A stretch of 64,000 nucleotides of DNA from Datisca glomerata (GCA_003255025.1 QANY01007306.1:1033707-1097706), one strand, 5' to 3'. Counted from the first letter of the stretch, positions 1 through 13,111 are shown. Notes: a model not told the origin generated them from the sequence alone. A program made the numbers and translations.

Positions 1-2052
1 GAGGCAAAACCCATGTCATTCCTCTCCAAAACTAAGTCGTCCCCACTCCTTTTGTTCATTTATGTAAACATAGGTCCCCTAAATGGCACACCCCTAAGAC
101 ATCAATAATCAAACACTCCCTAAACAGATCAATGGCAGAATTACATCTCAAGGAACCTCCAACGTTATCTTCATTCGAATAAATCTCGTTGAAGTCTCCG
201 ATCACTAGCCAAGGCAGATCCATGAAAGCTCGAAGACTCTTTAACAACGCCCATGACTGGACTCTAAGACTTCGATCCGGGTTCCCGTAAAACCTAGTCA
301 ATCTCCAAGCCATACCATCACTACTTGTAACAATCCCATCGATATGCCCAGCTAAAAAGGACCGTAAAGAGAAATTAAACTCATCCTTCCACAGCATGGC
401 TAGGACAATCCTCCGCCCAAGCCGCTCAACACAGGAACCCATTTGAGAAACCCAAATCCTCCTGACAGATTCGAAGCCGCGGGCATCCAATTTTGTCTCC
501 TATAAAAACACGCATACGGGATATTTTTGGGAAATCAGCTTCCCCAAAGCACGAACGGCCCAAAGGTTCCCAAGCCCCGGGCGTTCCAACTCAAAAGCAT
601 TATTGTGAGCAGCAGGTCTGGCCATCAGAACCCACTACTGGAATTTCATAAACAGAAACGCATACATCATCCTTCTTCAATTTCTTCGAAACACCCACCT
701 CACTCGCCGATAAACTCCTGCTCTGTTTAACTCGAGGATGAGTAACAGAAGCTCCTCTGCGTCTTTTGCTCTTGGATCTGCTCCACCTCCTACCCGTGGG
801 CTACACGGGATTAGACATGGCAATATGTACACTGTTAATTGAGACACACATCTTGGGTTTCTGAGAAGCCGAGCCCATTTCAACAAATACCTCTTTGCCT
901 CTAGGATTAACCTCGTCCATTGGGATTTCTTTTAAGACCATAGGATCCAAAAAAGCACCCCGCCCAATCAATTTAACACCTTCACCTTCACCTTCACCTT
1001 TAACAGCAATTCCCAAACCCTTTTTACCTTTTTCTTCATCAACCCCTACAAAAACTTCTTTCTCCTTTAAAATTCCACCTGTCATATTCTGAGCATGTCA
1101 GAGGAATGTCTCGACGGGCTCACCAACGTATGGGCATCTTCTAGTACATTGACCCTACCAGATTCGCAGGTCGCCGGGTTGTGCTCCTCCATCATCGAAA
1201 TATGCTCCTTAAAGGCATTAAAGCCCTGCCTCACCGGAAATTTTCTTCTACTTTGCGAAGCCGATGATGAAGCTGAGGAGTCATCCTCCTTCGCCTTCCT
1301 TCTCGAAGATTTTACCCACTCTGAGGCCCTCAACCACGGACAGTATTGGGCCTTTCTGGTTGATTCCCTAGACTCTCCCACAACGAAGCGTCACAGTCTC
1401 TGCTAAGTTGGGAAAGATTCCACAAAGATAACAAAAAATTGCCAGTTTTTCAGACTAAAAGTCGACCCAATCAGATCTGGATTTTGAGGAATCTTGAGCT
1501 TCATTCCACGTGGCAAATGAGAGTCCACATTTAATCGAACCCTTATGCGGAGGCATTTCCCCCAGCAACTACCATTGGGCCCTTCTTCTACCTCCATAAA
1601 CTTACCAATGCAGTTGCCTATCCTTCTGCCTATTCCTTAATCATACATAAAAAAAGAAGATTAAAAACCTGTGTCCGGAAACATTCCTTATTCAACATAA
1701 TCTCTGAAGGTTGCGCTAACCCATTCACTTCACCCAGGAGGATTAAAGCTTTGTCAAAGTTCCATGGATCATTCCTGAGTACCCGGAGCTTATCCACTGG
1801 GTGGTTGAAAATAGCTAAAAACAAATTTGGTCCTAGCTCTTTGATGCACAACCCTTTTGAGGTACACCATATGATCGGAATAGAGCTACTAAAGACATTC
1901 TTGTTCACTATTTTCTGTGCCAAAATTTTAACTACAAGGCACAGAGATGGATCCCTACTCTCCTTACTAGGGTAATCGTCGACTTTTAAAACTTTGTCCC
2001 CTGTCTCTGTGAGGGAGAGGGACTACCACTACTTGGATATGTCTTCCATTGG
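1..2052 (-). pseudogene. LINE non-LTR retrotransposon, 5' part (gag-like region and start of endonuclease)
   Basis: Read on the minus strand, this begins near 2051 with a short N-terminus (MEDISK) followed by a gag-like region of the DUF4283 type at about 1980-1630 (KILAQKIVNKNVF, LGPNLFLAIFN, NDPWNFDKALILL). At about 1600-1400 lies the stretch that in plant LINEs precedes a CCHC knuckle (GKCLRIRVRLNV, LPRGMKLKIP). At 490-56 is an endonuclease/exonuclease/phosphatase-type segment with the motif WLVIGDFNEI. Stops and frame changes interrupt it (for example after LFLCMIKE near 1630, and after FVESFPT at 1403). The reverse transcriptase would lie left of the window. Domain order and motifs are seen; the family assignment rests on knowledge of plant LINEs. 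It is a decayed copy, not a host gene. Confidence 0.8.
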
Positions 2053-5019
2053 CTCAACGAGCACCGTAGAAATTGTAACGACCATTAGGGAAGGCGTTCT
2101 CACCAAAGGGAGAAAAGGAAACACTCATAGGGAGAGAAAGTAGCTCTCATAGAGAGAGAAAGTATATCGCACTATCTTTAAAACTCCCAAATTTTTATAT
2201 ATAGTATTGATGTTTATTGTAGAGGTGTTTGTAAATAATTAAATATATTTCAAACAATTAGATTTGTCCATACATGTGATTTAACGTAATATTTTTAATG
2301 CATTGAGTTACTCTTAAACAAATCACTCGTAAACTCACGTTTCGTGAGATGCATTTGCTCATTTATAGGAAGAGTGATTTTGCATTAACGACCCATGTGC
2401 ATGAGTTGGGAAGTCATTTGTAACAGATTCTGATCATTGATCCTGTAAGTAATGTGTACCGACCATTGGGTTGTACCTTGGCACTCATAGTCTGAAGGGT
2501 TTAGATTGAGGGGTTAGATATTTTGTGTCGACATGGGCATTAAATGTGCCAATGATCACATATCATGGCACACGCTTCAGTGCCCTTGTGACTAGGCGGG
2601 AAACATTTGGATACCTTACGATGTCATGAAGCAGGTGAGGTGGTTAATGGATTGTTTTAAGGAATCTCTTCTGAAGGGGAGGTTCTCGCAGACCTTCCAA
2701 GTAATGGTGCCCTGCAGCTTGGTGCTCAACAAGATAACACAACACATTTTTAGGTTCAGGCCTTGTGAGTTCCAGAGCTACGTATCGCGTGACTTGGTCA
2801 AGCACTTTAAAGTGCTAGCGAATTGCATTAGGATAATTATTGATATTACACCATTAATTTTGTTTCCTTGTGCATATTTGCACAAGCTTACCCGTATCCT
2901 GAAGAATGAGAGTAGTTATAAACCAACATTATTTTTGTTATTATCTTCATCACGTACATATTTAGTCGTTGCTTTACGAAAACTAGTCAATACATACAGA
3001 TGCAAGCGTGAGATATTATATTTTTAGCTAGATTATAACCACGCACATTTATTTGAATAAAAATGAATAATTTAGTACCATATTATTTGTTTTTAATTTA
3101 TGTGACTGTTATGAAGACAATATTATATTTTTATTATCTTTATTTACTGGTATATTATTTTGGGTTAGTATTTCGTATTTCATTTTGTTTCACTTAGTCT
3201 TTCTATTTCACTTTATTTTATTAGGGGATGTTGTTCAATCGAGTTTAGGATGTCATATATATTTTCAAAAAATAAAAAAGTATACACTATAAATGCACTG
3301 TAAAAAATTAAAAGAAATGCTATTAGGATTAAATTATCAGTTTCATGTTAAATTTGAAACTTGTTCTTTCTATTTTTATTTGTATTGCAAATGTTATTTT
3401 TTTGTTTGTAAATTTTATATAACTATACTTATGTAATATACTAGTTATACCAGTATATAAAACATAGCATAACTCAAGTTTATAATCTGTTATGATTAAA
3501 TTATATTATGAAAGTTGAAATTTTCTCTATATAATTTCTTAAATTAAATTATATCATTCCAAGTTATAAAATTAAAACTAACTTAAAAATTATTTATTCT
3601 TTACTTACTTTTTTAATTCCTTAAATAGGTGAATGTATACATATATTTCTATTTGTAGTTAATAATTAAGAATCTGGTTATATATATAGAAAATATATTT
3701 TTAACGTGAAATATTTACCTTTTTCATCTTCCCAATTCTCAAAAAAATAGCATTTTCCTTATTTTTATATTATTTTAATTTTAACCGACATTTCTCTATT
3801 TCTCAATCAAAGATGAGTACTTTTGTTCCTTCAATCCCTCACCCACTCGCATTTCACACTCTCAATCCCTCACAACTCACATGTCAGGTCCTTTACTTTT
3901 CTATTTCACAATACTATTTTTCTCTCTTGTGACTAAATTGATTTATCTCAGACTTAATGTTTCTCAATTGAAAACGAAGTTATTGTGATTCTTTAAATTT
4001 TTCACTCTGTATTAAAAAAGTACTTTGATAGTTAAGTTTTCTCAATATATATTTGGTATTTATATGTTTATATTCGAATTCCTAAAATTCATAATAATAT
4101 CATACTTGAGAGCAAAATAGTAAATATTTTTAAGAAAGATTGGATGGGTTAGCAATGATTTTTAAACATTACCTTGTCGTACATAATAAAAAAAATTATT
4201 AAAATTCGAGTATAACATTTTTAATGATGTTTGCCTAGGGCTTTGGCCGCCCCTTTTAAAATAGTTAAGATTTCAAATGTAGAAATAAAGATACATATAT
4301 ATGAGGTGTTGCGTGTGTGAATAAATGATAAAAGGAAGAGAACATAGAGACTGATGGTAGACTATGAATATCACAGTGTGTATGGAAAAATAATATAGTT
4401 TTTTACAGAAGATAAAAAGTTCATTGCATAACAACAAAATACAAAGATTAATGAAGGATTACAACTTAAAAGACTGACAGATAAAAACAATATAACAAAA
4501 GGTTTGGCTCGTTTGAAGTACCTCCCCATGCCATTTTTGTTTCAAAATTTAGCGATCATGGTGTCCGGTCAGCTTACATGTACCTAGACTAATCCTTCCA
4601 ATGATCTTGATGGTGTACTCCATACATCGGCCTGATACATCTAAGAGTTATTAAACTTATATAATGTCTTAGTTGGTGGGAAGGAAGCGCAGTGACATAT
4701 GTAGAAAAACATTTGCAAACTAACATGTTCCATCAAAGAGCATCCAAAATTCGTTGATCTAGAGAACTAACAAACTATAAATAGAGAAAACAAACAAAAG
4801 CAACAAAAACCTCCACAAAGCTAAGAGAAATACCATCAGATATCTAAAACTATTTAAAAACATCAAAGAATCGAGATTTTGATGGATTACAAAAGGAGAA
4901 AAAGTGGAAAACCAAGTGAAAGAGAGGCACAAATGAGAAATGATAAGATAAGGAAAACTAGGGAGCAAAGGAAATACAAAATAGTGAAGAAAATAAGAAG
5001 AGGAAAATAAAGAGAGGGG
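2053..5019. other. AT-rich spacer, no recognised gene
   Basis: Mostly AT-rich intergenic DNA. A more GC-balanced stretch at about 2380-2830 holds an open frame (2626-3027, plus, 133 codons) whose product I do not recognise; base composition there suggests an old repeat rather than a gene. 4700-5150 is purine-rich. No RNA gene or splice-supported coding region was seen. Confidence 0.5.
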
Positions 5020-6890
5020 GAGAAAGACAAAAGTATATGAGAAGAGAAAACAAGGAAATAAGGGGTCGTGGAGTGAACAAAGTAGATATGAAAGAGGGAG
5101 GTGACTAGGCAGATAGACGTGGAAACGAGACAAAGGGAGATGAGATGGGACAACGCTTAGTTATAGCAACTAGGGTTTTTAGAGGGGGTGGGAGTCGATA
5201 GATAAGGATATGAGAGAGTGTGTGTATAGTTTGAACATTTTCACTGGTTGTCTTTTAAGAGCATGACAATGATAGAAACTGAGAGCAACCTTAAGAGTGT
5301 TGGGAGTGTATTTATTTCCTTCTAGGCACACTCGATTTAACATCTAACATACATATTCCGATCGTAAGAAAATTGGATGGAAAAGAGCAATTTTACTTAT
5401 TTTAAAAATTAACGAAATAAATTTATTTAATTTTTTTGTATAAATTGATAATGCCAAAATTTGTTGGCATATGCTGAATTTTAAAAAAGGGCGTGCCCCA
5501 AATTTATATAGACGAATATCCAAGTAACCTCTAATAACCGCCCATAAATTATCTCTTGAGAGTAACCTCCAATTTTCTCTAAAACCATCACTTTCAACCT
5601 CCTCCCAAATTTGAAAGTATTTGAATTCAACCGCCATATTCTCAAATTCTCCATTGTAGTTTTCCTCACCGGCAAGGCCATCCCATTCCCCCTATCCGGT
5701 GAGGTCTTTTTCCAATATTTGTAGTTGATTTTTTCTATCTTAATATATTTTTATCCTCTAGATTAAGATCTATAATGGTTTTATTCCATAAATTTAGTTA
5801 TATGGTTTTATTCCCCCTATGTGTGAGAGTCTATTTTATGATTTTCGTGACATTTTAGAATTACAAGGCTCTTTGGGACTCATAATCAGAAGATAAGAGT
5901 ATAAGAAATCGTTTGCAAATATCACTCCAACATTCTTACAATGAGAAAAGTTTTGTTTGCAAATATTGAAGGGTGAGGAAGAAAGACAAGAGAAAACGAA
6001 GAAAGAAGGTTTCATGGAGAGAGCAAAGTAGATATGAATGAGGGAAGCGACTAGTTAGAGGGATGTGGAAAAGAGACAGTTGGAGAGGAGAGGGGACAAC
6101 GACTAGTTGTAGCGGCTAAGGTTTTCAGAGGGGTGGGAGTCGATAGATAAGGATATGAGTGATAGTGTATGTTTTGAACATTTCCACTATTTGTCTTTTA
6201 AGAGCATGACAATGATAGAAACTAAGAATAACCTTATGAGTGTCGAGAGTGTGTATATTTCCTTTTAGGCACACATGATTCAACGTCCAACATACAAATT
6301 CCGATCATTAGAAAATTGGACGGAAAAGAGCAATTTTACTTATTAATAATTTTTTTAATTTTATTACATAAATTGATAATCTCAAAATTTGTTGGCATAT
6401 GCTCAGTTTAAAAAAAAACATGTGCAAGATTTATTTAGACGAATATCTAAGTAACCTCTAATAACTGCCAATAAATTCTCTCTAGAGGTCTCCAATCTTC
6501 TCTAAAACCATCATTTTCAACCTCCTCCCAAATTTGAAAGTGTTTGAATTCAACAATCATTTTCTAAAATTCTCCATTGTAGTTTTCCTCACTAGGGAGG
6601 GAGGCCATCCCATTCCCCCTCTCTAGTGAGGTCTTTTTCCAATTTTTATAGTTAATTTTTTCTATCTTAATATATGCTTGTCCCATATGTTAAGATCTAT
6701 GCTGATTTTATTCCATATATTTAGTTATATGGTTTTATTCCCTCTATGCGTGAGAGTCTATTTTATGATTTTTGTAACATCTTAGAATTACAAGACTCTT
6801 TGAGACTCAAAATTGGAAGATGATAGCGTAAGAAATCGTTTGCACATGTCACTCCAACATTCTTACAATTAGAAAAGTTTTTTCTGCAAA
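5020..6890. repeat. Diverged tandem duplication, two units of about 0.94 kb
   Basis: Two neighbouring direct copies: unit 1 about 5020-5966, unit 2 about 5967-6890. Anchors recur at near-constant spacing: GGGAGTCGATAGATAAGG at 5190 and 6135 (offset 945), AGAGCATGACAATGATAGAAACT at about 5260 and 6203, TAAGATCTAT at 5764 and 6691 (offset 927), and CACTCCAACATTCTTACAAT near both unit ends. Unit 1 carries short open frames on minus (5344-5681) that are broken in unit 2, so I do not call a gene. Nothing lies between the units, so they are not the two LTRs of a retrotransposon with an internal region. Confidence 0.75.
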
Positions 6891-7786
6891 ACATTTTGTA
6901 TCTTATCTATAACTTTATTTTGTAATTCTATGAAATTTGTTGTAAGTTTTGTAATTCTAGTTTGCCTAGGCTATAAGTTATTCTCTTATTACTTGTAATA
7001 GCACATGTGCGTTGCGCATGAACTAAGTATAATGATATATGAGACGTATCGTGTTTTAGAATTATCATATATTATTAACCTTATATACAATTATTCTTTT
7101 ATTATTTATCTCTCAATTTTTTATATATAACTTGAATATATGTACACATACACATATATATTCAAATATATATTAGCTGGTAAAATCACAATAAATAAAA
7201 AATCATCAACCAGAAAACTACGCACTTAGATTATTATTTTAAAGATTATACAAATAACATGAATTGTCCATAAAGGTATTTTCTTGATTCTCCATTTTTT
7301 GTAAATTATGAAATAATAGATTGCAGTTTATATAGAGTATATTATGTATATTAATACCATTACAAAAAGTACTATTTATTATTTTATTATTGTTGTAATT
7401 GTTATTATTATAATTTTTTCTGAAACTATTACAATTATTATTTGAATATGAAAATTTTAAAACAACCCGTAATTAATTATTATTAAGTGACACACATTAA
7501 CGGACTATTATTTTTTAAGTTAGTGGGAGAGTAAATATAAATGAGAATTTCATTAGTTATTTTATTTAAGGTTAACACCAACTACTAATAGTGTGACACG
7601 TGTATTTTTAAAGAGTATTATAAGATTAATAAAATAAATATGGATAAAGTTGTCAAAAAATAATTTTCCTGAACGTGCCACTTTTAATATATTATTATCT
7701 TATATAGATTATAGATATAGAGATGTTTTACAATATTACACTGAGTTGTTATAATTCTTATTTTACTGATCAATGAACTTTATTTG
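6891..7786. other. AT-rich spacer
   Basis: Very AT-rich DNA with short A/T runs. The phrase AGCACATGTGCGTTGCGCATG at about 6992-7012 resembles words seen in dispersed plant repeats. I see no gene, RNA or clear element boundary here. Confidence 0.5.
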
Positions 7787-10700
7787 GGGTAATTTCTGGG
7801 TTTAATATGATTTTTAAAATAAATTTTGAAAATAATTTATTTTTTAAACTAATTCCAAAACTAAGGTGGAATGGCCACGTCGGAAGGCGTATTTTGTAAA
7901 GATGACTTCAAGTTGACAAAAGTCATTTTTTTAAAAAAGCCTTCAATGCAGATGCTTCCACTTTCCAAAAATCATCAACACAACCTGCTACAAAGATCAT
8001 CCATCCTACATAATATTTTATAACTTTATCACACATTCTCAATGATCAGTATACATTTTTAACAATTTTTATGACTTTTAAATTTTATATTATTCTATAA
8101 AAATCCAAATACAAAAAATATAAATCAATCACAGTCCACACGGTGGGCGTCTTCTAATTCTTCTTGAGAGTCTTTCATATGTTTGTAGTTGAGTTACTTG
8201 CAATGATGGACTTTCCTCCATAATAGCTGCGGCTACACTTTCTTCATCTATAATAAGCGGCGGGTCTTCCTCCACAATATGTGGGTCTTCATCCACAATA
8301 GCAGCATCTTCCACAATAGGCGAATTTTGGGCACGTCTTCTACCTCCTCCTCCAGGAGCACCAGCTCGTCCTCCTCTACATCAGCTCGCCCTCCTTTACA
8401 CCGTTGAGGTTGATGAAATGGTTCAGAAGTAGAACCAAGTTGAGTCATTGGCTCACCTCCAAATGTATAAAAGCCCGGCGGCGTGTATGGCTCTTGCCGA
8501 GACATAAATGGTCCGTCTCGAGGCGTGCGTGATTCTTGTTGACTTTTTGAGATGAGCTGTGCACTCCATGCCTTCGAGAGAAAGAAGTTTGATAAGCCAC
8601 ATTTGATTGTCTTATTGCTTGTGCGACTGTCTCACACACGTTACGAATTTGAGACATTATCCAAGACGGCTCAGTATCATCAAGTGTCAAATTGTTAATA
8701 TTGTCTAGACTCTCCGTCTGCATAGATAAAAAAATATTATATAACTTACTTATTAAATGACCATATAAGCCTATTAATTACGTAAATTAATAAAAAAATA
8801 CCATTGAATCATATAATGCTCTCTGTTGAGTTCTGTATCGCCGTGTGATTCTCCGAATCATACCAAATAAGTTACTTATTCAATGTCATGCAACCGTCTT
8901 TCAGTATCACATGGCTCGAGAACACGTTGAATCATACCGAATTGTCTTAGAACGCGATCTGGTTTATGCCATTCCCCTATATGAAAGTAAATTATGGGAG
9001 AGACATACGCCCATATATCTCCGTGCATGATACAATATTCAGGAAGTGTATAGATAATATCATTATAAGGTTGCCATATAACCTATAAAAACCATATTAT
9101 AAATAATATGACAAAACCCGAGTATTATCGAGTATTACCTGATCTGGAGTTTGTCTATCTGATGCAAATCGATACACTTCAAGAACATGTGTGGAGCTCT
9201 CTATGAGATTAAAAACATCTCTCCATCTGTGAGATAAATTGCACAGTTAAATACATGTAAATGATAACATACATATATAATAATCAAATGCGTTGGCTTA
9301 CCGTATACCCAAAGGAGGAGGTGGCATTGGAAGTCCATCTTCCCCGACATTATCATGTTTCGCCCGTGCAGCCTCACTGATGCCAAATGTGGAAATCTGT
9401 CTAAAGCCCATAATTGCAGTAATACTAGTGGGCCAGCAATATCAGAAGCATTTTTATTGTTGGCATTGCACATCTCCCTACACAACCATGCAAGGCATGC
9501 ACTACCTCAACTATACTGACCAGCCTTAGCAAAATCTTCTAGTAAAGGCAAGAATATCAAATGCACCTTAATATTTGACTTATCACAAAAAGGGTACTTT
9601 CGATAAGTTGTAGAATATATGCACGTGCATAACATTGCACATAAAACTCGTCATCATCATCAGATAATGGGAGAAAATGTGCAGTCAAACACGTAATAAG
9701 TAAACGTGATCCCTGTAAATTACGCGGGCCTGGTCGAAATCCTAACAAATCTTCACATATCCTTGGCCAATCTCGATGTGCACTACCCGTTACCGTCATC
9801 CCATCAACCAGAAGTCCTAACTGTATTTGCACATCTTGTAGAGTAATAGCACACTCACCATGTGCCATACGAAATGTGTGTGTTTCAGGACGCCATCTCT
9901 CCACAAAAGATGTGATCAAGTGCCACTCGAGGGTGATAAACCCAACCCTCGCAACTCCAGAAAATTCAGCACGTATCAAATATGAAATAATAGATCTATA
10001 GAGTGGCATATTCCGATGAACAACTGCAGTATGTCAGCGACAATGTAAAACACGAGAATCCTCCTGGTCCCAAACATGTTGGGATCTATGTTGATCCTGT
10101 AAATACAACACCGAGCTATCTTGTGGTCCAGACTCCATGATATCCTGAAAATGAGTGTCGTTCGAAATACAATGATTATATTGAATTACATAAAAATGTA
10201 CTAAGTCAAATATTACACAACAATTTCAGAACTAGATCTAGAAATTCTACAAATTAATCTACAAATTCAAAGTTAATAACTACAATTTCATAATATATCA
10301 ACTCATTCATAAATAAAATCTTAAAAATCAAGAGTTCAAACATCACATACTTGAGAAAATGCATCTAAAATTGAATAATTTCAAGATTTCAAGAACTCAA
10401 AACATATGAAATTCTAGGGTTTGAGAGAGATTAAAGAGTGATAGTACAAAATTAATGACATATATCCATACAACATTCATAAATGAATGAATAATTTCAA
10501 GATTTGGAGAACAAATTTAAGAGATCAAAGAAGTTAAAAATATACCTAGGGTTTGAGGAGTTTTTGCTAGTAATTTGAGAGATTGAGAATTTTTTTTTTG
10601 TGTGAATAAGAGTGAGAGGGTGCAATTGATGACGAACGGCGGTGGGCTGAGGGGTTTCTGTTCGCGAAACAGTGCTCTACTTTCTGCCTTCTACTTTTGT

Positions 10701-10850
10701 TAAGGCGTCTTTACGAAAGACGCATTCTATGTGGCCTCATTTGTGGCCACGCCAACACGAATGCATCTTTTGCAATGATTCATTCGTCTTAACTGTACAT
10801 TTGCACCTTAATTTTAAAATTTATTTAAAAATACAATATTTTAACTGACT
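7787..10850 (-). mobile_element. PMD-carrying transposon-like element, copy A
   Basis: The unit surrounds the plant mobile domain pseudogene at 8129-10138. Its left end (about 7787-7960) is the reverse complement of the right end of copy B (about 54290-54430): both share the A/T-rich tract with AATTTATTTTAAAAATCA and an adjacent stretch with GTAAAGATG. Its own right end (about 10795-10850) is an imperfect inverted match to the left end (AAAATTAAGGTGCAAATG against AAAACTAAGGTGGAATGG, followed by AAATAAATTTT). Inside the right end, GCGTCTTTACGAAAGACGC at 10702-10720 is nearly palindromic. The outermost bases of the right end seem missing, because pararetrovirus sequence begins at about 10850. 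Superfamily is uncertain; PMD genes are known from MULE and Gypsy elements. Confidence 0.6.
8129..10138 (-). pseudogene. Plant mobile domain (PMD) protein gene, broken, copy A
   Basis: The start codon is at 10138-10136 on minus (MESGPQD). The frame meets a TGA at 10036-10034, where copy B reads CAA. The PMD core follows at 10009-9557, with ARVGFITLEWHLITSFVERW, THTFRMAHGECAITLQDVQI and LLVDGMTVTGSAHRDWPRI, the usual opening of this family (often annotated as phosphatase 7 long form homologue, though no phosphatase domain is present). Further exons decay through 9485-8850. The C-terminal part (8723-8129) has LTLDDTEPSW, an E/D-rich stretch and a basic end RRIRRRPPCGL. PMD proteins occur in transposons and in the MAIN/MAIL nuclear proteins. 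This copy is a transposon passenger, and the stop makes full function unlikely. Confidence 0.75.
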
Positions 10851-10854
10851 CTAT

Positions 10855-12730
10855 CTTGTAGAGATCTTGTTGAATCTGTGAGAGTTCTTGCTCATTTTTT
10901 CTGAATTCTGTGTCGATATAACCTTTTCTGACCAGTTACTTTAATTCAGTATCTAAGTGCAGAGCTTTTGAAGCTAGCATATCCCGAAGCTGCTGAATTT
11001 GGCCTGAGATCTTCACAACTTGATTAGAGAGGGTGTCCGATTACATATGTAGCTGATCTAGTTTAGCATTAAGCTTTGTCAGAGTCTGATTTTGACACAC
11101 AGCATTTTCAGACTGCCAATTAAGCACATCTTCAGCTGCAGGGAGAAAGGTCTGGTAGATACTTTCATAGTTGGATTGGTACGTCTTGTTAAAGGTGGGA
11201 AATCTTGTTCGTATGATTACATCATGGCAAGGCAGGGGATGGTACTAGGAACAGAATGGAGGGAAGCATCGATGTTGGTTGCATGGACGGAAGAAGGTCT
11301 GTATGGCCAGTTTCTCGGAGCAACTCATATAGAGAAAGTTACTGAGAAGATACTGATGGCTGAGGGCATACCCAATGAGTGGTAGTGCTCAAAGAACCAT
11401 CTTGATCATTGTCGTCATAGTGATGATGGGATGCCCGGGAGCGACAAGATAACTTGTTGGGCTTCTTGCGGGTTGGAGGAGCCCTTTGATACCACACGTC
11501 ATCATGAGCATCTGTTTCATCCCAGATAGGCTCAAAACAATGGCAATCAGGGTCGCATCTGTCTGGGGAAACATCCTAGATGAAATGTCCATTTACATGG
11601 GACACATAACAGGGTTGAGCTGCATGAACAATCCAGGCTATGGGAGGACAGCTGCGCGAGGGCGTGTAAGCAGAGGTGATAGTTAAAATACTTTCAGAAA
11701 ACACAGATCTGGAATAAGAAGGCTCTGATGTGCCAGGTCTGATAAAGATGGTCTTAATCATCCCGTCGGGAGATGGTGCACCTGAGGAGGGGCAGAAGTA
11801 TAAACATCGCGTTGAATGGCATGAAACTGGCGTTCATAGTTATTGATCCATTCGAGAGGCATCAGTTACGTGAGTTCAACTTTGGAGATATGCCGGGGGA
11901 TCTGGATGATAGAAGTATCATCTACCCCTGCCAGAGATAGAAAAAAGGGCATCTTGAGTATAATTGGGAAAATGGAGATCAAACGAGTGATTTTGGAGGC
12001 GATAAATGATTTGATGATGCATGGTGGCCATGATGACCCTGGAGTTTTATTCTGCGCCTACAATCTGGACTTGAACTTTCAATCTCAGAGACATAGTTAA
12101 GTCTGAAAGTTTAATATTAAAGTCTGGGGCAATGGTAAGAATGGCAGTGCCATTACTGAGGGTGGTGAGAATGAAGCTAATCAACGCATTACTGTAGGAT
12201 GTGAAAGTGGTGTCGAGGAGAGCAATCCGAGCAGTGGCGGCAATCCCTTTTCTACCATGGAGGGCTAAGGTAAGTCGGACAGCACCAACATGGAGGTGTG
12301 TGTAGCATTGTGTCTGTCAACCATTAAGCAGCTCTTGAGGGATCTCAAGAGTGACATATTGTTCTGCGGTAGTGGCTTGGAGACCACAGTGGTCTAATTT
12401 TGTGGCCTGCACAGTTTTCTTCACATGAGGTCTGTGAGTAGATATCAAAGTTCTAATACTACGAAGGACTCGGTTTGACCGATGATAAAGGCTGTAAGGA
12501 CTGAGAAGTGGTAATTCTATTTCCTGAATTCTGACATCTTCAGGGAGATGACAGATTTCAATCAGGTTCTCGATCTTCTTTGCAATCGTTCAACGAACAG
12601 AAGGGGGAGATTTCTAGGAGAGAAGGAAGGGGAAAGACGAAGAGGTTCAAGGTTTATGGAGTCACTCATTTTCCGGGGTTCTCCTTACTGTCCTATTTCT
12701 TATAAGAGATTACCACGGGCTGTAAAAGTA
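10855..12730 (-). pseudogene. Pararetrovirus second partial copy: movement protein and N-terminal polyprotein region
   Basis: This repeats 17818-19735 at roughly 90-95 percent identity by eye. It holds the movement-protein region (about 12640-11840) and the N-terminal region of the next frame (about 11700-10860). Compared with the other copy it lacks about 43 bp at the place matching 18117-18159, apparently a deletion between two GGAGA words, which shifts the frame. It ends abruptly at about 10850 against the PMD element. Open frames on the plus strand here (11092-11385, 11486-11686, 11843-12100) are shadows. It is not expected to encode a working product. Confidence 0.75.
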
Positions 12731-12744
12731 TGACTCTGATACCA
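12731..12744 (-). promoter_or_regulatory. tRNA-Met primer-binding site, second viral copy
   Basis: On minus it reads TGGTATCAGAGTCA, which matches the plant initiator tRNA-Met complement TGGTATCAGAGC in 11 of 12 positions. It lies about 340 nt after the predicted transcription start, a normal place for minus-strand priming in Caulimoviridae. Confidence 0.85.
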
Positions 12745-13068
12745 AGATGGGTATTCAGCTATACGAGTCTCAGTTGATCAGTTTAATGCATACTTTCAAT
12801 ATCCAGGTAAGGCTCAACCATCCTCTTAGGGAGCCGCTGTTAGGACCTATTAAACTATTCATCAAACTAAAACAACTCAAAGTAGCATAGTAGAATATCT
12901 TTCTCAGATCATAGTCTGATTCTTTTCTGATACACAGGATCCCTCTGTTAAGGGCAAGTGTAGAGCATACTTGAATCTCAGCAGCGAGAAGTAAACTATT
13001 ATAAGAGCAATGTAGTAAGGCAAAGAAGAAGAACTTAGAAAGCCATTAGAGAAAAACACTTGTATATT

Positions 13069-13074
13069 TTTATT
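13069..13074 (-). terminator. Viral poly(A) signal AATAAA
   Basis: AATAAA on minus, about 40 nt after the TATA box and about 15 nt after the predicted start of transcription. In Caulimoviridae the poly(A) signal lies just after the start site and is read on the second pass, giving a terminally redundant transcript. The position fits; use is inferred. Confidence 0.6.
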
Positions 13075-13111
13075 CTGAAAACCTTCTGCCTCACAATGAA
13101 AGGAAACCCCT

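Noticed and set aside
2626..3027. 133-codon plus frame
   Set aside because: No similarity recognised, no splice support, and the second half lies in A/T-rich DNA; probably a repeat remnant.
4759..5153. Overlapping minus frames of 124 and 88 codons, hydrophobic and Ser/Phe-rich
   Set aside because: They are the complement of a purine-rich tract; composition alone keeps them open and no domain is visible.
5020..6890. Pair of LTRs of a retrotransposon
   Set aside because: The two units touch each other, with no internal region, primer site or polypurine tract.
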